Of a DNA stretch of 64,000 bases, positions 49,106-56,828 are shown one piece after another. The notes under the pieces were generated by a model. The model was given only the letters and a program-made list of their open reading frames with translations, was not told where the DNA came from and ran no database searches. The translations under genes and the position numbers were made by a program. This DNA comes from Providencia rettgeri (GTDB lineage Bacteria; Pseudomonadota; Gammaproteobacteria; Enterobacterales; Enterobacteriaceae): the NCBI RefSeq assembly GCF_001874625.1, contig NZ_CP017671.1, positions 3,410,001-3,474,000 of the forward strand, given 5' to 3'. How positions within the stretch are numbered: the stretch's first letter is position 1; each line of letters starts with the position of its first letter.

Positions 49106-49345
49106 AATATAAAGCCATACCTCATTGATTATAAACACCTTAAAATCATTCAATTTCGTGTCATGCCCCCAATTATGCCCCCTTTTTATTTTGTGACTCA
49201 AAAATTAAGAGGTTCAAGCTTAATTTTTCCCAATGCCACCAGCGTTGCAAAAATATCATCAATTGATGATTTCATTGCAGATAACGAAATACCAACCAGA
49301 AATAACCCTATCCGTAATCTACATGTGTTTTTTACTACCGCCTTT
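49101..49345. repeat. Dispersed repeat, left flank, copy 2
   Basis: About 245 bp matching 39601-39848, with the TTTTTATTTTGTGACTC and GATTTCATTGCAGATAA-like blocks. It lies directly inside the left attachment repeat and before the DUF3024 cargo gene. Confidence 0.85.
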
Positions 49346-49392
49346 TCAAACGGAACGATAACAACCGAAAAATATTTTTCACATGCAGAGAG

Positions 49393-49713
49393 CTACCCAA
49401 AGAAATAGGATGAATCATCTTCATCAACTATCTTAAGAGCTTCTTCTAAAGAATATGTGCGTGTTTTGTCATAAATTACCCAATGGTCAACATTAAACCA
49501 AAACAGCCGCCAATTGGACTCAGTACAATCGAACTTTATTTTTATAATAGGTATAGATTGCTTATCACCACAACAATTACCGCTTTGCTTAATGATTACC
49601 TCCTTATTTCGAACGCTGTAGGTTAAGTTGAAAACACTCCTTGCATCACCTGAAGGCATCCATATATTAATATATTGCTCAATAAGATACTTAATCTTTG
49701 ATGATTCCATCAT
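49393..49713 (-). CDS. DUF3024-family protein
   Basis: A 106-residue protein whose C-terminal half follows the DUF3024 pattern: PIIKIKFDCTESNWRLFWF, then DHWVIYD, SLEEALKIVDEDD and a final FFG. The N-terminal half has a CC pair. Function of the family is unknown; members occur singly on chromosomes and mobile elements. Here it occupies the cargo slot between the two dispersed repeats that at 39.6-40.7 kb enclose a GNAT gene. Confidence 0.7.
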   Translation of the reverse strand: MMESSKIKYLIEQYINIWMPSGDARSVFNLTYSVRNKEVIIKQSGNCCGDKQSIPIIKIKFDCTESNWRLFWFNVDHWVIYDKTRTYSLEEALKIVDEDDSSYFFG

Positions 49714-49820
49714 TCGCTATACCTGCACAAAAATAATTGTTCTCATTCCAATTGAATTCTAATCGTAAAGCAATACTTGAATGTAGCTTACCAAACTGCC
49801 CCGATATTTTCGGGTTAGTT

Positions 49821-49988
49821 GAACTGGTCATCTTAAAGAGGGTCAGTTAAAGGTAGGCAACTAATTGTGGGTTAGTCCAAAGAGGTGAAATGTCCTCTTT
49901 AGATTTCCCGACTTCAAATCGGTTTATTGATACTAACTTTTACTAAGTAGTAACTATCTGCGCCCCTGTTAGCTGATAACCATTAAAC
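49821..49988. repeat. Dispersed repeat, SSB-side flank, copy 2
   Basis: Matches 40554-40732. It covers the sequence between the cargo gene and the 3' end of the SSB-like gene. Its repeated inner block TCATCTTAAAGAG and CCTCTTTAGAT can partly pair, suggesting a structured RNA end. Confidence 0.85.
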
Positions 49989-50308
49989 CATTCATAGCGA
50001 CCTGTAGCCGTGACTTTGTTTCCTTTCTGGCAGGTCATTATCTCCAGCGCGTTAATATCGAATGCCACTATCTTTAATGGATACGGGCTACGCTTGTCAC
50101 TCTCAGCCTGAATAGTCATCGTGGCCATAACTTTACCTGTAGCTGTTTTCACTCGCTCAGGGGCTTTTATTACCGTTCCTGATGTGGTGATCCTAATTGA
50201 TTTTTCTTTTCTCATTTCTGGTTTATTCATCTTGATACCATCACAATATAAGCCATTGGTTAAAATAAAATGCTGATAGGATTCTGGAAGATTGGGTAAT
50301 AATTCCAA
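49943..50308 (-). CDS. SSB-like OB-fold protein of the integrative element
   Basis: Up to 121 residues (TTG start), or 95 from the ATG at 50230. The sequence SGTVIKAPERVKTATGKV, ATMTIQAE, YPLKIVAFD, KGNKVTATGRYEWFNGYQLTG follows the strand order of single-stranded-DNA-binding OB folds. It probably serves replication or integration of the element. Neither start has a strong RBS. Degenerate copies of its 3' end occur at 30870-30990 and 40680-40732, each beside a different cargo gene. Confidence 0.65.
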   Translation of the reverse strand: MELLPNLPESYQHFILTNGLYCDGIKMNKPEMRKEKSIRITTSGTVIKAPERVKTATGKVMATMTIQAESDKRSPYPLKIVAFDINALEIMTCQKGNKVTATGRYEWFNGYQLTGAQIVTT

Positions 50309-50509
50309 TTTCTAGGGGTGATCTAAATGTTAATTTAACCATGATGATACGGGATTATCCCGTATGTAACTATAAGTTATTGATTATACTTAATTCCATT
50401 AAATCGACGGAATCAAAATACAATTGACCGCCTGAAACCTTAGCGTAACCTTAGTGTTAGTTTCCATTTCCTAAAGTGCGTTTTCACTGGAAACCATTGT
50501 GGAAACCTC

Positions 50510-50604
50510 ACCGTAATCTCACCGTTATCGGCTTAATCCTCACCGTAATCTCACCGTTTAACCTTGCCGTTCAATCGCATTATACGGACCGTAATAGGAC
50601 CGTT
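50510..50604. repeat. Three iteron-like 17-bp repeats
   Basis: ACCGTAAT-N3-ACCGTT occurs at 50510-50526, 50542-50558 and 50588-50604. A related degenerate stretch with repeated AACCTTAG precedes them near 50437-50460. Direct repeats of this type upstream of an SSB-like gene suggest an origin or a binding array for an element-encoded initiator or regulator. Confidence 0.75.
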
Positions 50605-50700
50605 ATTTTAGCTTTGGTTATTCATGTTCAGAGTAGATAAACTATTGATTTACTCGGTAACGCATATTTGCGTCACGGTAACTTATTGATATTTATTCAG

Positions 50701-50776
50701 AGGACAAAATTGTCCTGTGGGTATCGCAATGCTTATTTGCATTGTGGTTACTTTTGATGGTTACCAAAGTGGTTAC
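50701..50776. repeat. Palindrome and GTGGTTAC repeats
   Basis: AGGACAA-AA-TTGTCCT (50701-50716) is a perfect palindrome. It is followed by GGTTAC words at 50746, 50759 and 50771, two of them within GTGGTTACTTTT. The same palindrome and one GGTTAC survive near 41842-41870 in the relic element. Confidence 0.7.
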
Positions 50777-50842
50777 TTTTATCTCATGGCCATGATTAGA
50801 ATATTGCCAGCCAGTGACGAGCCTCCAATTTCAGAGCCTCAT

Positions 50843-50901
50843 GACTCCTTAATATCAAGGAGTCCTATTTAACCGCCTTAAGTGCCCTTGATTTCAAGGC
50901 A
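50843..50901. repeat. Two successive hairpins
   Basis: GACTCCTT/AAGGAGTC (50843-50864) has an 8-bp perfect stem and a 6-nt loop. GCCCTTGA/TCAAGGC follows at 50884-50900. They lie just after the end of the 62-residue gene on the minus strand and may act as its terminator or as part of the origin region. Confidence 0.55.
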
Positions 50902-50972
50902 ACCTATAGCCTGTATACCGTCACACTTTTTCTTGCATCGCTTAATATTTAACCATTGCGATTATCTTCGCA

Positions 50973-51161
50973 TCACCGTTTTGGTGCTGGCTTAGTCCAC
51001 TGGTAGGTTGGTGCTGTCATTCTCCGTCTGTGACGTTCTTTAGCCTGTATGGTCTGGGCTACACCTGTTCTAATGGCTAATCTATCGCGTCCGTTGAGTG
51101 ATTGCCCTTGCTGGTGGGCTAACTCCATCATAACGGCTTCTATTGCTTCACGTTGTAACAT
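50973..51161 (-). CDS. Small basic element-encoded protein
   Basis: A 62-residue protein with GAGG eight bases before the ATG. The helical N-terminal part reads EAIEAVMMELAHQQGQSL; the C-terminal half is rich in Arg and Lys with a Pro-rich tail, suggesting nucleic-acid contact. I recognise no family. Position between the iteron region and the MerR cassette suggests a regulatory or replication-accessory role. Confidence 0.5.
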   Translation of the reverse strand: MLQREAIEAVMMELAHQQGQSLNGRDRLAIRTGVAQTIQAKERHRRRMTAPTYQWTKPAPKR

Positions 51162-51263
51162 GGCTATACCTCAAAGGTGTTGTGATTATCGCTATACCTT
51201 GATTGTGCTGAATTGGAACAATCAAAGTCCATCATGCCACTCGCATAAAACATGCTGTTTTGC

Positions 51264-51298
51264 TGGCAACCAGAGTGGCAACCGTCAAAATGGCAACC
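51264..51298. repeat. Three TGGCAACC repeats
   Basis: Direct 8-mers at 51264, 51276 and 51291 lie 100 bp upstream of the 62-residue gene on its promoter side, so they could be regulator sites. From 51299 to 51816 no gene is supported; an imperfect 12-bp inverted repeat at 51621-51658 is the only clear structure. Confidence 0.55.
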
Positions 51299-51816
51299 AC
51301 GCTCACGGGTTAAAATACGCAATCTAAAGGCTAACCCAAAGTGACGGCCTCGGGTAAATCAATGGGTTATGTTTTACAGTGGTAATTGTCCAGACTAGTC
51401 CAAACTTATTACCCTTGTTTTGCTGCGTACCATTCTGCGTACTTTTACACAACATTATGATTTTATTTGATTATAACGAAATGCGAGAATTAAACACATA
51501 CCTACTGCGTACCTATTTAATTTTGGACGGGCTTATAAATTTGTTTGACACGATGTCTGGTTTTGTCAGGTTCTGATATCAACAATTAAAAATATTTGCT
51601 TCAGCCTCATCCCACCCTGACCTGAAAGTTTAGTAGGCTTCGATGTTAAATTTTCAGGCACTTAGGAAGAGAGTTTGTGATAACCCCAATGAAGCTATCA
51701 CAACTAACTCACCAGCTAAATTAATTCTACGACATAACATTTAAAATACGTTAAATCCGTCGATTCTTTAGGCTCGCACTCCGAAAGCTACCAACAACAA
51801 TAAGTACTTTGAACAG

Positions 51817-52122
51817 TCATTCCATTGATATCAATTTTAGTAACGAATCTATTTTTTCTATTCTTGACTCCACTTTTTTAGCAGCGCCATCAAGAGAGTA
51901 TCCATCTTCAATTAGCTCTTGAATTAAAATGATTTTTTTGATATTTGCTAAATTAAATTGACGAGATTTGGATTCTAAATCCACTGTATTGATAATCCCT
52001 TTTTCTTCCCAATAACGAAGTTTTCGAATTGGGACGTTCGTTATTTCAGCAACCTCGCTGATACCTACTCTTATATTTGTCAAAAACTCAGAGTATGTTT
52101 TACTTGCTTCATCTTTAGCCAT
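51817..52122 (-). CDS. MerR-family transcriptional regulator
   Basis: Protein of 101 residues. The MerR helix-turn-helix and wing are visible at about residues 18-60: VGISEVAEITNVPIRKLRYW followed by EEKGII and RQFNLANIKK. A coiled C terminus contains no Cys, so it is unlikely to sense metals. It faces a two-gene transcript across a 144-bp gap holding a 19-bp palindrome and probably controls it. It resembles short regulators from Gram-positive mobile DNA more than CueR or ZntR types. Confidence 0.82.
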   Translation of the reverse strand: MAKDEASKTYSEFLTNIRVGISEVAEITNVPIRKLRYWEEKGIINTVDLESKSRQFNLANIKKIILIQELIEDGYSLDGAAKKVESRIEKIDSLLKLISME

Positions 52123-52200
52123 GCTACCCCCCTAAAACACACAAATAATACCTCGTTGAATTGTACTGTAAATAACGTCAGCATACAAACACACCAACAC

Positions 52201-52238
52201 TTGAACTATTGCTTCACATATTGTAGTATAACTACAAT
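52201..52238 (+). promoter_or_regulatory. Palindromic operator overlapping a wide-spaced promoter
   Basis: ATTGTAGT-ATA-ACTACAAT at 52220-52238 is a perfect dyad. It overlaps or lies within spaced promoter boxes: TTGCTT (52209-52214) and TACAAT (52233-52238) are 18 bp apart, or TTGAAC (52201-52206) and TATAAC (52227-52232) 20 bp apart. A long spacer over a dyad is the hallmark of MerR-activated promoters. Confidence 0.65.
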
Positions 52239-52266
52239 TATTGAAGAAAATGAACGCAAGGGGCAC

Positions 52267-52938
52267 ATGTCATTACTGAAACTATTAATACCTGCAATTA
52301 TATTTTTCACGCCATCAATATATACCATTGATACTTTAGATAAAAAAAGTAAAGAGACCGAAATGAATAACAAACAAGATACAATGAAACAAATTATTAA
52401 TGATGATATTCAATTGCTAATGAGCCAAGAGGAATTAATGTGGCCATTAGCCTTTTCTAAAACTGGATTACATGGCGAAGTGCCAGTTACCCTTTTTCGG
52501 TTTGAACCAAATAATTCATTTGAATTATTTGCAGAACACAGCTCTATACTTATCAATGATAAGACTAATGAATTACAGGGCTTTGTTAGATTACGCCCTC
52601 AATATAATAAAAACTCACCTCAAGTAACAAAATCAGAAGCGGAATCCATCATGGTTAATTTTATTAGCCAATATGCTCCTAATTTAAAAAATAATTATAA
52701 AATACAATGGATTGATTCGCATGATGAAAATATCATAATTAATAATCAGCCTATAATTATTCGAGGAATGAAAGTTAAATGTCGTGACTTAAATACAGGT
52801 CTTTATTTCTGGACTATTATCGCCCCCGATGCCTCTATCATGGTTTTTGAAAAAGATATCAAGTGGGACTTCATCCGCGCAGGTAGGCAAACACAAAAGT
52901 GGCTTCATGATGAATGGCTTGCGAAAAATAATAAATAA
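52267..52938 (+). CDS. Secreted PepSY-like hypothetical protein
   Basis: With the start at 52267 (AAGGGG upstream) the protein has 223 residues, with a short N-terminal hydrophobic segment (about 2-20) acting as signal or anchor. The soluble part contains a segment VTKSEAESIMVNFISQY resembling a PepSY-type helix and an aromatic FWTIIAPDASIMVFEKD strand pair. No catalytic motif is recognised. It is co-transcribed with the DUF2798 gene 12 bp downstream and is likely regulated by the MerR protein. Confidence 0.55.
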   Translation: MSLLKLLIPAIIFFTPSIYTIDTLDKKSKETEMNNKQDTMKQIINDDIQLLMSQEELMWPLAFSKTGLHGEVPVTLFRFEPNNSFELFAEHSSILINDKTNELQGFVRLRPQYNKNSPQVTKSEAESIMVNFISQYAPNLKNNYKIQWIDSHDENIIINNQPIIIRGMKVKCRDLNTGLYFWTIIAPDASIMVFEKDIKWDFIRAGRQTQKWLHDEWLAKNNK

Positions 52939-52950
52939 GGGGTTGATAAC

Positions 52951-53208
52951 ATGTATTCTATTCGAATAAATCATTTTAAATTACCAAGAGCTTTTTTACA
53001 TTTCTTGATTCCTTTATTTTTGTCTTGCGCTATGTCATCTATTGTTTCAGCAATTAGTTTAATGCAAGCGCAAGGCATAGGTAACTTACCAGTCTCAATT
53101 TGGTTTTCATCTTGGATGCTATCTTGGTCTATTGCTTTTCCATCAGTACTTTTATTACTGCCATTAGCTAGAAAACTAGCTCTTAGACTAGTAAGAGCGG
53201 AGAATTAA
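52951..53208 (+). CDS. DUF2798-family small membrane protein
   Basis: An 85-residue protein with two hydrophobic helices and the DUF2798 pattern: FLIPLFLSCAMSSIVSAIS, then WFSSWMLSWSIAFPSVLLLLP with a basic C terminus. Members are of unknown function and are often linked to MerR-type regulators. AGGGG precedes the ATG. It is the second gene of the putative MerR-controlled pair. Confidence 0.8.
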   Translation: MYSIRINHFKLPRAFLHFLIPLFLSCAMSSIVSAISLMQAQGIGNLPVSIWFSSWMLSWSIAFPSVLLLLPLARKLALRLVRAEN

Positions 53209-53344
53209 AAATCGTAAATAATATTAAAATCACTTAGTTGTGGTTTTAATATTAGAGCCTCACTTCAAGCCATTCTCAGTATCAAGGGTAGCATTTCAAC
53301 TGTTACCCTTTCCGACTATGGCCATAATCACAATCGTTAACCCT

Positions 53345-53441
53345 CCTCAATTTTGAGGGCATTGTTTCTATTGACAAATACAGGCTCAAAAATGAGCCGA
53401 TTGATTCTATTGGTAAAATTAGACCGTGCTCAAATTTGAGC
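53345..53441. repeat. Cluster of three CTCA/TGAG palindromes
   Basis: CCTCAA-TT-TTGAGG (53345-53358), GGCTCA-AAAA-TGAGCC (53383-53398) and GCTCAAATTTGAGC (53428-53441) lie with centres 39 and 44 bp apart in a gene-free stretch (53209-53636) upstream of the RHH gene. The shared CTCAa/TTGAG half-site suggests a dimeric regulator binding several sites. Confidence 0.7.
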
Positions 53442-53636
53442 TTTGCCATGTATTCAGTCAGTTACAAGGCGCAATAATACGCTTTGCTTGTTTTACAGTA
53501 AGTTACCCTGACTTTGTTATATTAAGTTATACAATTACTCGTTAAATCCACCAGCAATTTTACATTTTCTAATCTGTATAACACTGTTATACGCTGATAT
53601 AATAAGCACTCACTGAGCTAATAACGGACTATTATC

Positions 53637-54053
53637 ATGAGTAAATCTAATCTTATTGCCTTTCGTCTACCTGCTGAACTGCAAGCCCTGTTTAATGATG
53701 CTGTATCGAACTCTGGTACCGATAAAACAGCGTGGATAGTCTCAGCTATCAAAGAGAAGTTAAACCGCCCAGACAGCAATCCTGACGCTCGTATGTTATC
53801 GCTAGTGGAACGCCTAGAATCGTCTGTGGCATCTTTAATTGCTGGTAAGGCAGATATCCCACCGTATACCTATAATGAGTCTGCTGTCGTTTCTGTGGTT
53901 AATTTGGTGCTATCAGAGGGTATAGATAACGGACGCATTATCGCTGAACGAATTAATGAGGCTGGATATCAAACTAAGGCTGGCAAAGCGTGGGATAAAG
54001 ATATTTATTCAGCGTGGAAGCGCCACAAAGATATTATTGGAAAACTAAGATAA
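53637..54053 (+). CDS. Ribbon-helix-helix protein with recombinase-like C terminus
   Basis: Protein of 138 residues. The N-terminal SKSNLIAFRLPAELQALF with the following helix is an RHH/CopG-type fold. The C-terminal part IIAERINEAGYQTKAGKAWDK, IYSAWKRHKD resembles the helical region of resolvase recombinase domains. It is probably a DNA-binding regulator of the element. A decayed copy of its C terminus lies at 31075-31243. The cluster of palindromes at 53345-53441 upstream is a likely target. Confidence 0.65.
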   Translation: MSKSNLIAFRLPAELQALFNDAVSNSGTDKTAWIVSAIKEKLNRPDSNPDARMLSLVERLESSVASLIAGKADIPPYTYNESAVVSVVNLVLSEGIDNGRIIAERINEAGYQTKAGKAWDKDIYSAWKRHKDIIGKLR

Positions 54054-54086
54054 GCAGAGCAGTATTATGCGAGCTTAACTCTGCTT
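54052..54086 (+). terminator. Inverted repeat at the end of the RHH gene
   Basis: AAGCAGAG (54052-54059) pairs with CTCTGCTT (54079-54086), followed by AAAT; the stem starts at the stop codon. Without a T tract it is a weak terminator candidate. Confidence 0.4.
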
Positions 54087-54112
54087 AAATACTCAATAAG
54101 TAGTGATTGGCA

Positions 54113-54793
54113 TTAACTGCCTTTCTTGCTCTCAATTTCTTTAGGGTAACTGAGGTCAAACCAAGGTTCGAACTTATAGCAATAATTTTCATTTTTTCTT
54201 AAATACGAAACGCTAGGCTCAATTTTTCCACAATCTGACACTGCATAAGAGTCCATCCTTAAACTTACCATTAATATTTTAGTCTCTACTACTGCTAGCC
54301 CCACAACCAAAGGGAAGAAACCAAAAAATGTACAACACAAGGTTAGCGCGATACTTTCGATTTTTTTCTTTTTAACTACCCTATCCCACGCAAATATTAT
54401 TTCCTTCTTACCCATAAATAAGGATAAACCAAAAGCGATAAACACTATGATTTCTAGTAATATAAATGAAAATAAAATACTAAAAAGAATCGACGCTATC
54501 CATGGTGAAGTATTTAAATAATCAGGCTCTATTTGAAAGCGAAAATTTAGATATTTCTCTGCAAAAAAGTAGCCACCTGAAAAAACAGCTCCCCAAGTCC
54601 AAATAATCAATTTAGTTTTTACAAAATGAACTAGTATTTCTCTTTCTAGAAATATCCGAAACCAACAACCTAAGACAAAAAATGTTATCGCAACCATATC
54701 GGCGGAATAGAAAAATAAAGCTACACCTCCAATCAGAAACATAATCCACATGAGGAGATTTAATATACTATCCACTGTATCTTTTTGTTTCAT
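54113..54793 (-). CDS. Hypothetical integral membrane protein
   Basis: This 226-residue protein has five or so hydrophobic segments (about residues 13-50, 62-80, 95-130 and 148-175), a Cys pair in LTLCCTF and a soluble C-terminal tail with Cys in SDCGKI and NYCYKFEPWF. No family is recognised. It is convergent with the RHH gene and is likely element cargo, possibly an envelope or exclusion protein. Confidence 0.55.
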   Translation of the reverse strand: MKQKDTVDSILNLLMWIMFLIGGVALFFYSADMVAITFFVLGCWFRIFLEREILVHFVKTKLIIWTWGAVFSGGYFFAEKYLNFRFQIEPDYLNTSPWIASILFSILFSFILLEIIVFIAFGLSLFMGKKEIIFAWDRVVKKKKIESIALTLCCTFFGFFPLVVGLAVVETKILMVSLRMDSYAVSDCGKIEPSVSYLRKNENYCYKFEPWFDLSYPKEIESKKGS

Positions 54794-54859
54794 TTAGCCC
54801 TCTCAGTTAAGTTCTTACTAAATTAGTGCGTGAGCATTATTTATAAACATAATGTTTTA

Positions 54860-55432
54860 TTAGGTTATCGTTATCTTTATACCCGATGTTAATTTGTCTA
54901 CAAATGGTATAAACGCCTGCCAGTAATAATCCTCTAATCTTGCCTGCTCTGCCACTTTCTCCCTGAATTTCTCCCATCTCATGCCTTTGGGTTTATCGAA
55001 AGAATACACATGCTTGGTTAGGTTGCTAACATCAGGGCTGTAACCCCAAATAGCAAAGCGGCCTACTCGTACCTTGCGCCTTAATCGGTCAAGATTACTT
55101 TCACTCTGGCTAGCATAGTGAAGTTTCCAACATTTTCTACAGCCGAGGTCTTTACTGCTAAAATACAGCTCAGCCCTGCGCTCATAGCAGCAAGGGCATA
55201 AATACCAATACCGAACGCCATAGCCAGCCTGAGTGGTATCAAGCAATAATGAGAGCCTTTTACCCCCGATAATCACTATGTATCTATCACCGTCCTTGCT
55301 GATAACTAGCTTCCCTACACTAGTGTCCCATTTCAAGCCGTGCCCGTTGATGTTTAGCTTTCTAATTGCCGCAATGGTCTTATGTCCAATGACAGGTAAT
55401 GAATCGGTGTAATGCCTTGATTGCTTTCTCAT
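54860..55432 (-). CDS. Zinc-ribbon protein of the integrative element
   Basis: A 190-residue protein with a CPCC-x22-CRKC zinc ribbon (about residues 79-106) between a strand-rich N-terminal half and a basic helical half (NLDRLRRKVRVGRFAIWGY). Proteins of this layout are found in phage-derived islands without known function. A nucleic-acid-binding role is likely. It lies just after the integrase side of the element. The 146 bp upstream show no other gene. Confidence 0.6.
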   Translation of the reverse strand: MRKQSRHYTDSLPVIGHKTIAAIRKLNINGHGLKWDTSVGKLVISKDGDRYIVIIGGKRLSLLLDTTQAGYGVRYWYLCPCCYERRAELYFSSKDLGCRKCWKLHYASQSESNLDRLRRKVRVGRFAIWGYSPDVSNLTKHVYSFDKPKGMRWEKFREKVAEQARLEDYYWQAFIPFVDKLTSGIKITIT

Positions 55433-55577
55433 GAGCGCCTCGTGTTTTTCAATCCGAAATAATATGAGTATTTCATCAAAAATAGGCTGTTGAGTTGAAG
55501 TGAAACTTTATGAGGATTAAACGAGGAATAGCTGAACTCGTTGAGTGAATCCAGCCAATTATGGCATTACTTGTTAA

Positions 55578-55925
55578 TTACTCGACTTTCCACTTTAACC
55601 CGGATGTTTTGAATTTGAATTGCTGCGTACCTTTGCCTTCAATGGATAGTTCGATAAAAACCACATCTGAATTTTTAATTTTACTGGCGAATTCAATATA
55701 CTCTACCGGAACAGCAACATTTTGCTCAATGGTCACATTCACATATTCAAAAACCCCTATTTCTCCATTATCAAACTTAACTCGTGCTTTACAAGTATCT
55801 CCCGGATAACAATTAATCTTAGCATTTTCTGTTTTTAGTACAGTTGAGCTAATAGCTTTCTCGTCCGAGCTGGATAAAATAATGGATATATCATCATTAT
55901 TGGCAGCTTTTAATATTGCAGAGTG
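55578..55925 (-). pseudogene. 3' fragment of an unknown gene fused to the integrase break
   Basis: A minus-strand frame of about 113 codons runs from KAWCETNHSAIL-like sequence at the integrase break to TAA at 55578-55580, with protein-like composition (SSSDEKAISSTVLKTE, NCYPGDTCKARVKF, QQFKFKTSGLKWKVE). It has no start codon because its 5' part is replaced by the integrase 5' part. A deletion has joined two unrelated genes here. Confidence 0.6.
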
Positions 55926-56413
55926 ATTAGTTTCACACCACGCTTTTCTAATTTTCTAAGCACCTCTAGCATGTCTAGAGGCTTAATTTCTGTAATGCTA
56001 GCTTTACCAATGTAAGGGAAGATATCTTTCTGGAAGGCTTCTAATAAGTCATCAGCGTAGCCTTGCGACCAATTCGGCTTTTTATAGTCGTGCCATTCAA
56101 GCGTGATTTTCTCAAAGCTATTATTGACCTGAGACTCTTTTTCTCGCTTTTCGGCTTTCTTTACCAACGATGGATCATCCCCTAACGCTAATATGCGCTT
56201 GGCTTCTTCTCTTTTCGCCCTAGCTTGTGCGAGTGATATTGATGGGTATACGCCTAAAGCCAGCCTTTTCTCTTTACCAGCATATCTATATTTCATACGC
56301 CAATACTTAGAACCATTCGGAGCAACTTCTAAATACATGCCCCCACCGTCAGAAAGTTTATAAGCTTTCTCTTTTGGCTTGGAAGTATCTACTTGTCTGG
56401 CTGTTAGCTTCAT
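55910..56413 (-). pseudogene. Truncated tyrosine integrase (P4/Rac type), N-terminal part
   Basis: The 167-residue frame has the DUF4102 arm-binding domain (KLTARQVDTSKPKEKAYKL, GGGMYLEV, KYWRMKYRYAGKEKRLALG, YPSISLAQARAKREEAK) and most of the SAM-like core-binding domain to LEKRGV. It then breaks within ten codons and lacks the whole catalytic domain (Arg, HxLRH, Tyr). Full relatives have about 400 residues. It reads away from the tRNA 3' end as in genomic islands. The element cannot excise on its own. Confidence 0.9.
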
Positions 56414-56477
56414 CTGGGGGCACCGATTTTCATTGAACGGGGTAATGCCCCCAATTATGCCCCCACATAGTTGTAGA

Positions 56478-56598
56478 TTTCAATAGACGTGACTAGACCT
56501 TGGAATACTATGATTTCTTGTGATAACTGATTTTATAAGGGTTTTATAGACTGTTGTAGACTTTGAAATACTTGAGAATGGTACGCCCTACAGGATTC
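56478..56598. repeat. Direct repeat, right attachment end of the 7.6-kb element
   Basis: Partner of 48988-49105. It lies between the integrase start and the tRNA-Arg 3' half and merges with it at CCCTACAGGATTC. Differences from the left copy are scattered single substitutions and a 3-bp indel in GGTACGCCC. Confidence 0.88.
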
Positions 56599-56627
56599 GA
56601 ACCTGTGACCTACGGCTTAGAAGAGCG
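56581..56627 (-). tRNA. 3' half of tRNA-Arg(UCU), phage attachment site
   Basis: On the minus strand the sequence runs from the anticodon loop (CTTCTAAG, anticodon TCT) through variable loop, T arm (ACAGG-TTCGAAT-CCTGT), acceptor strand and CCA. The bases before the anticodon loop do not pair with its 3' arm, so the 5' half is absent here. This is the 3' att copy left by integration in the anticodon loop; the intact 5' half should lie at the other end of the prophage, beyond 64000. Confidence 0.85.
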
Positions 56628-56828
56628 TAGAATTAATACTTTATAATCAGTTAATTACAGTCTCTTTCAGTGTTCACAAGCTACAAAGAAGATAAAGTAA
56701 TTCAAAGTTGTTTAAAGTCGTTCAATCACATTTAAACTTGAACGCCCCAACCACGTCCCATCATCCCCCTTTCATTTTTGCGTCACAATTTCGGCACAAC
56801 TCGTCACAGTGATTTTCCTCTTATATAA

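Noticed and set aside
49064-49408. A 114-codon plus-strand frame, with a similar frame at 39525-39848
   Set aside because: The two frames follow a DNA repeat that contains an att core, but starts, ends and frame differ between copies. Treated as a noncoding repeat.
50459-50604. CRISPR-like array
   Set aside because: Only three 17-bp repeats with unequal gaps of 15 and 29 bp and no cas genes; iteron-like, not CRISPR.
55561-55809. Plus-strand 82-codon frame
   Set aside because: The antisense strand shows a longer, better protein-like frame (the 3' gene fragment at 55578-55925), and the plus frame lacks an RBS.
56581-56627. Complete tRNA-Arg gene
   Set aside because: Sequence beyond the anticodon loop does not form the D arm or pair with the acceptor strand, so only the 3' half is present.
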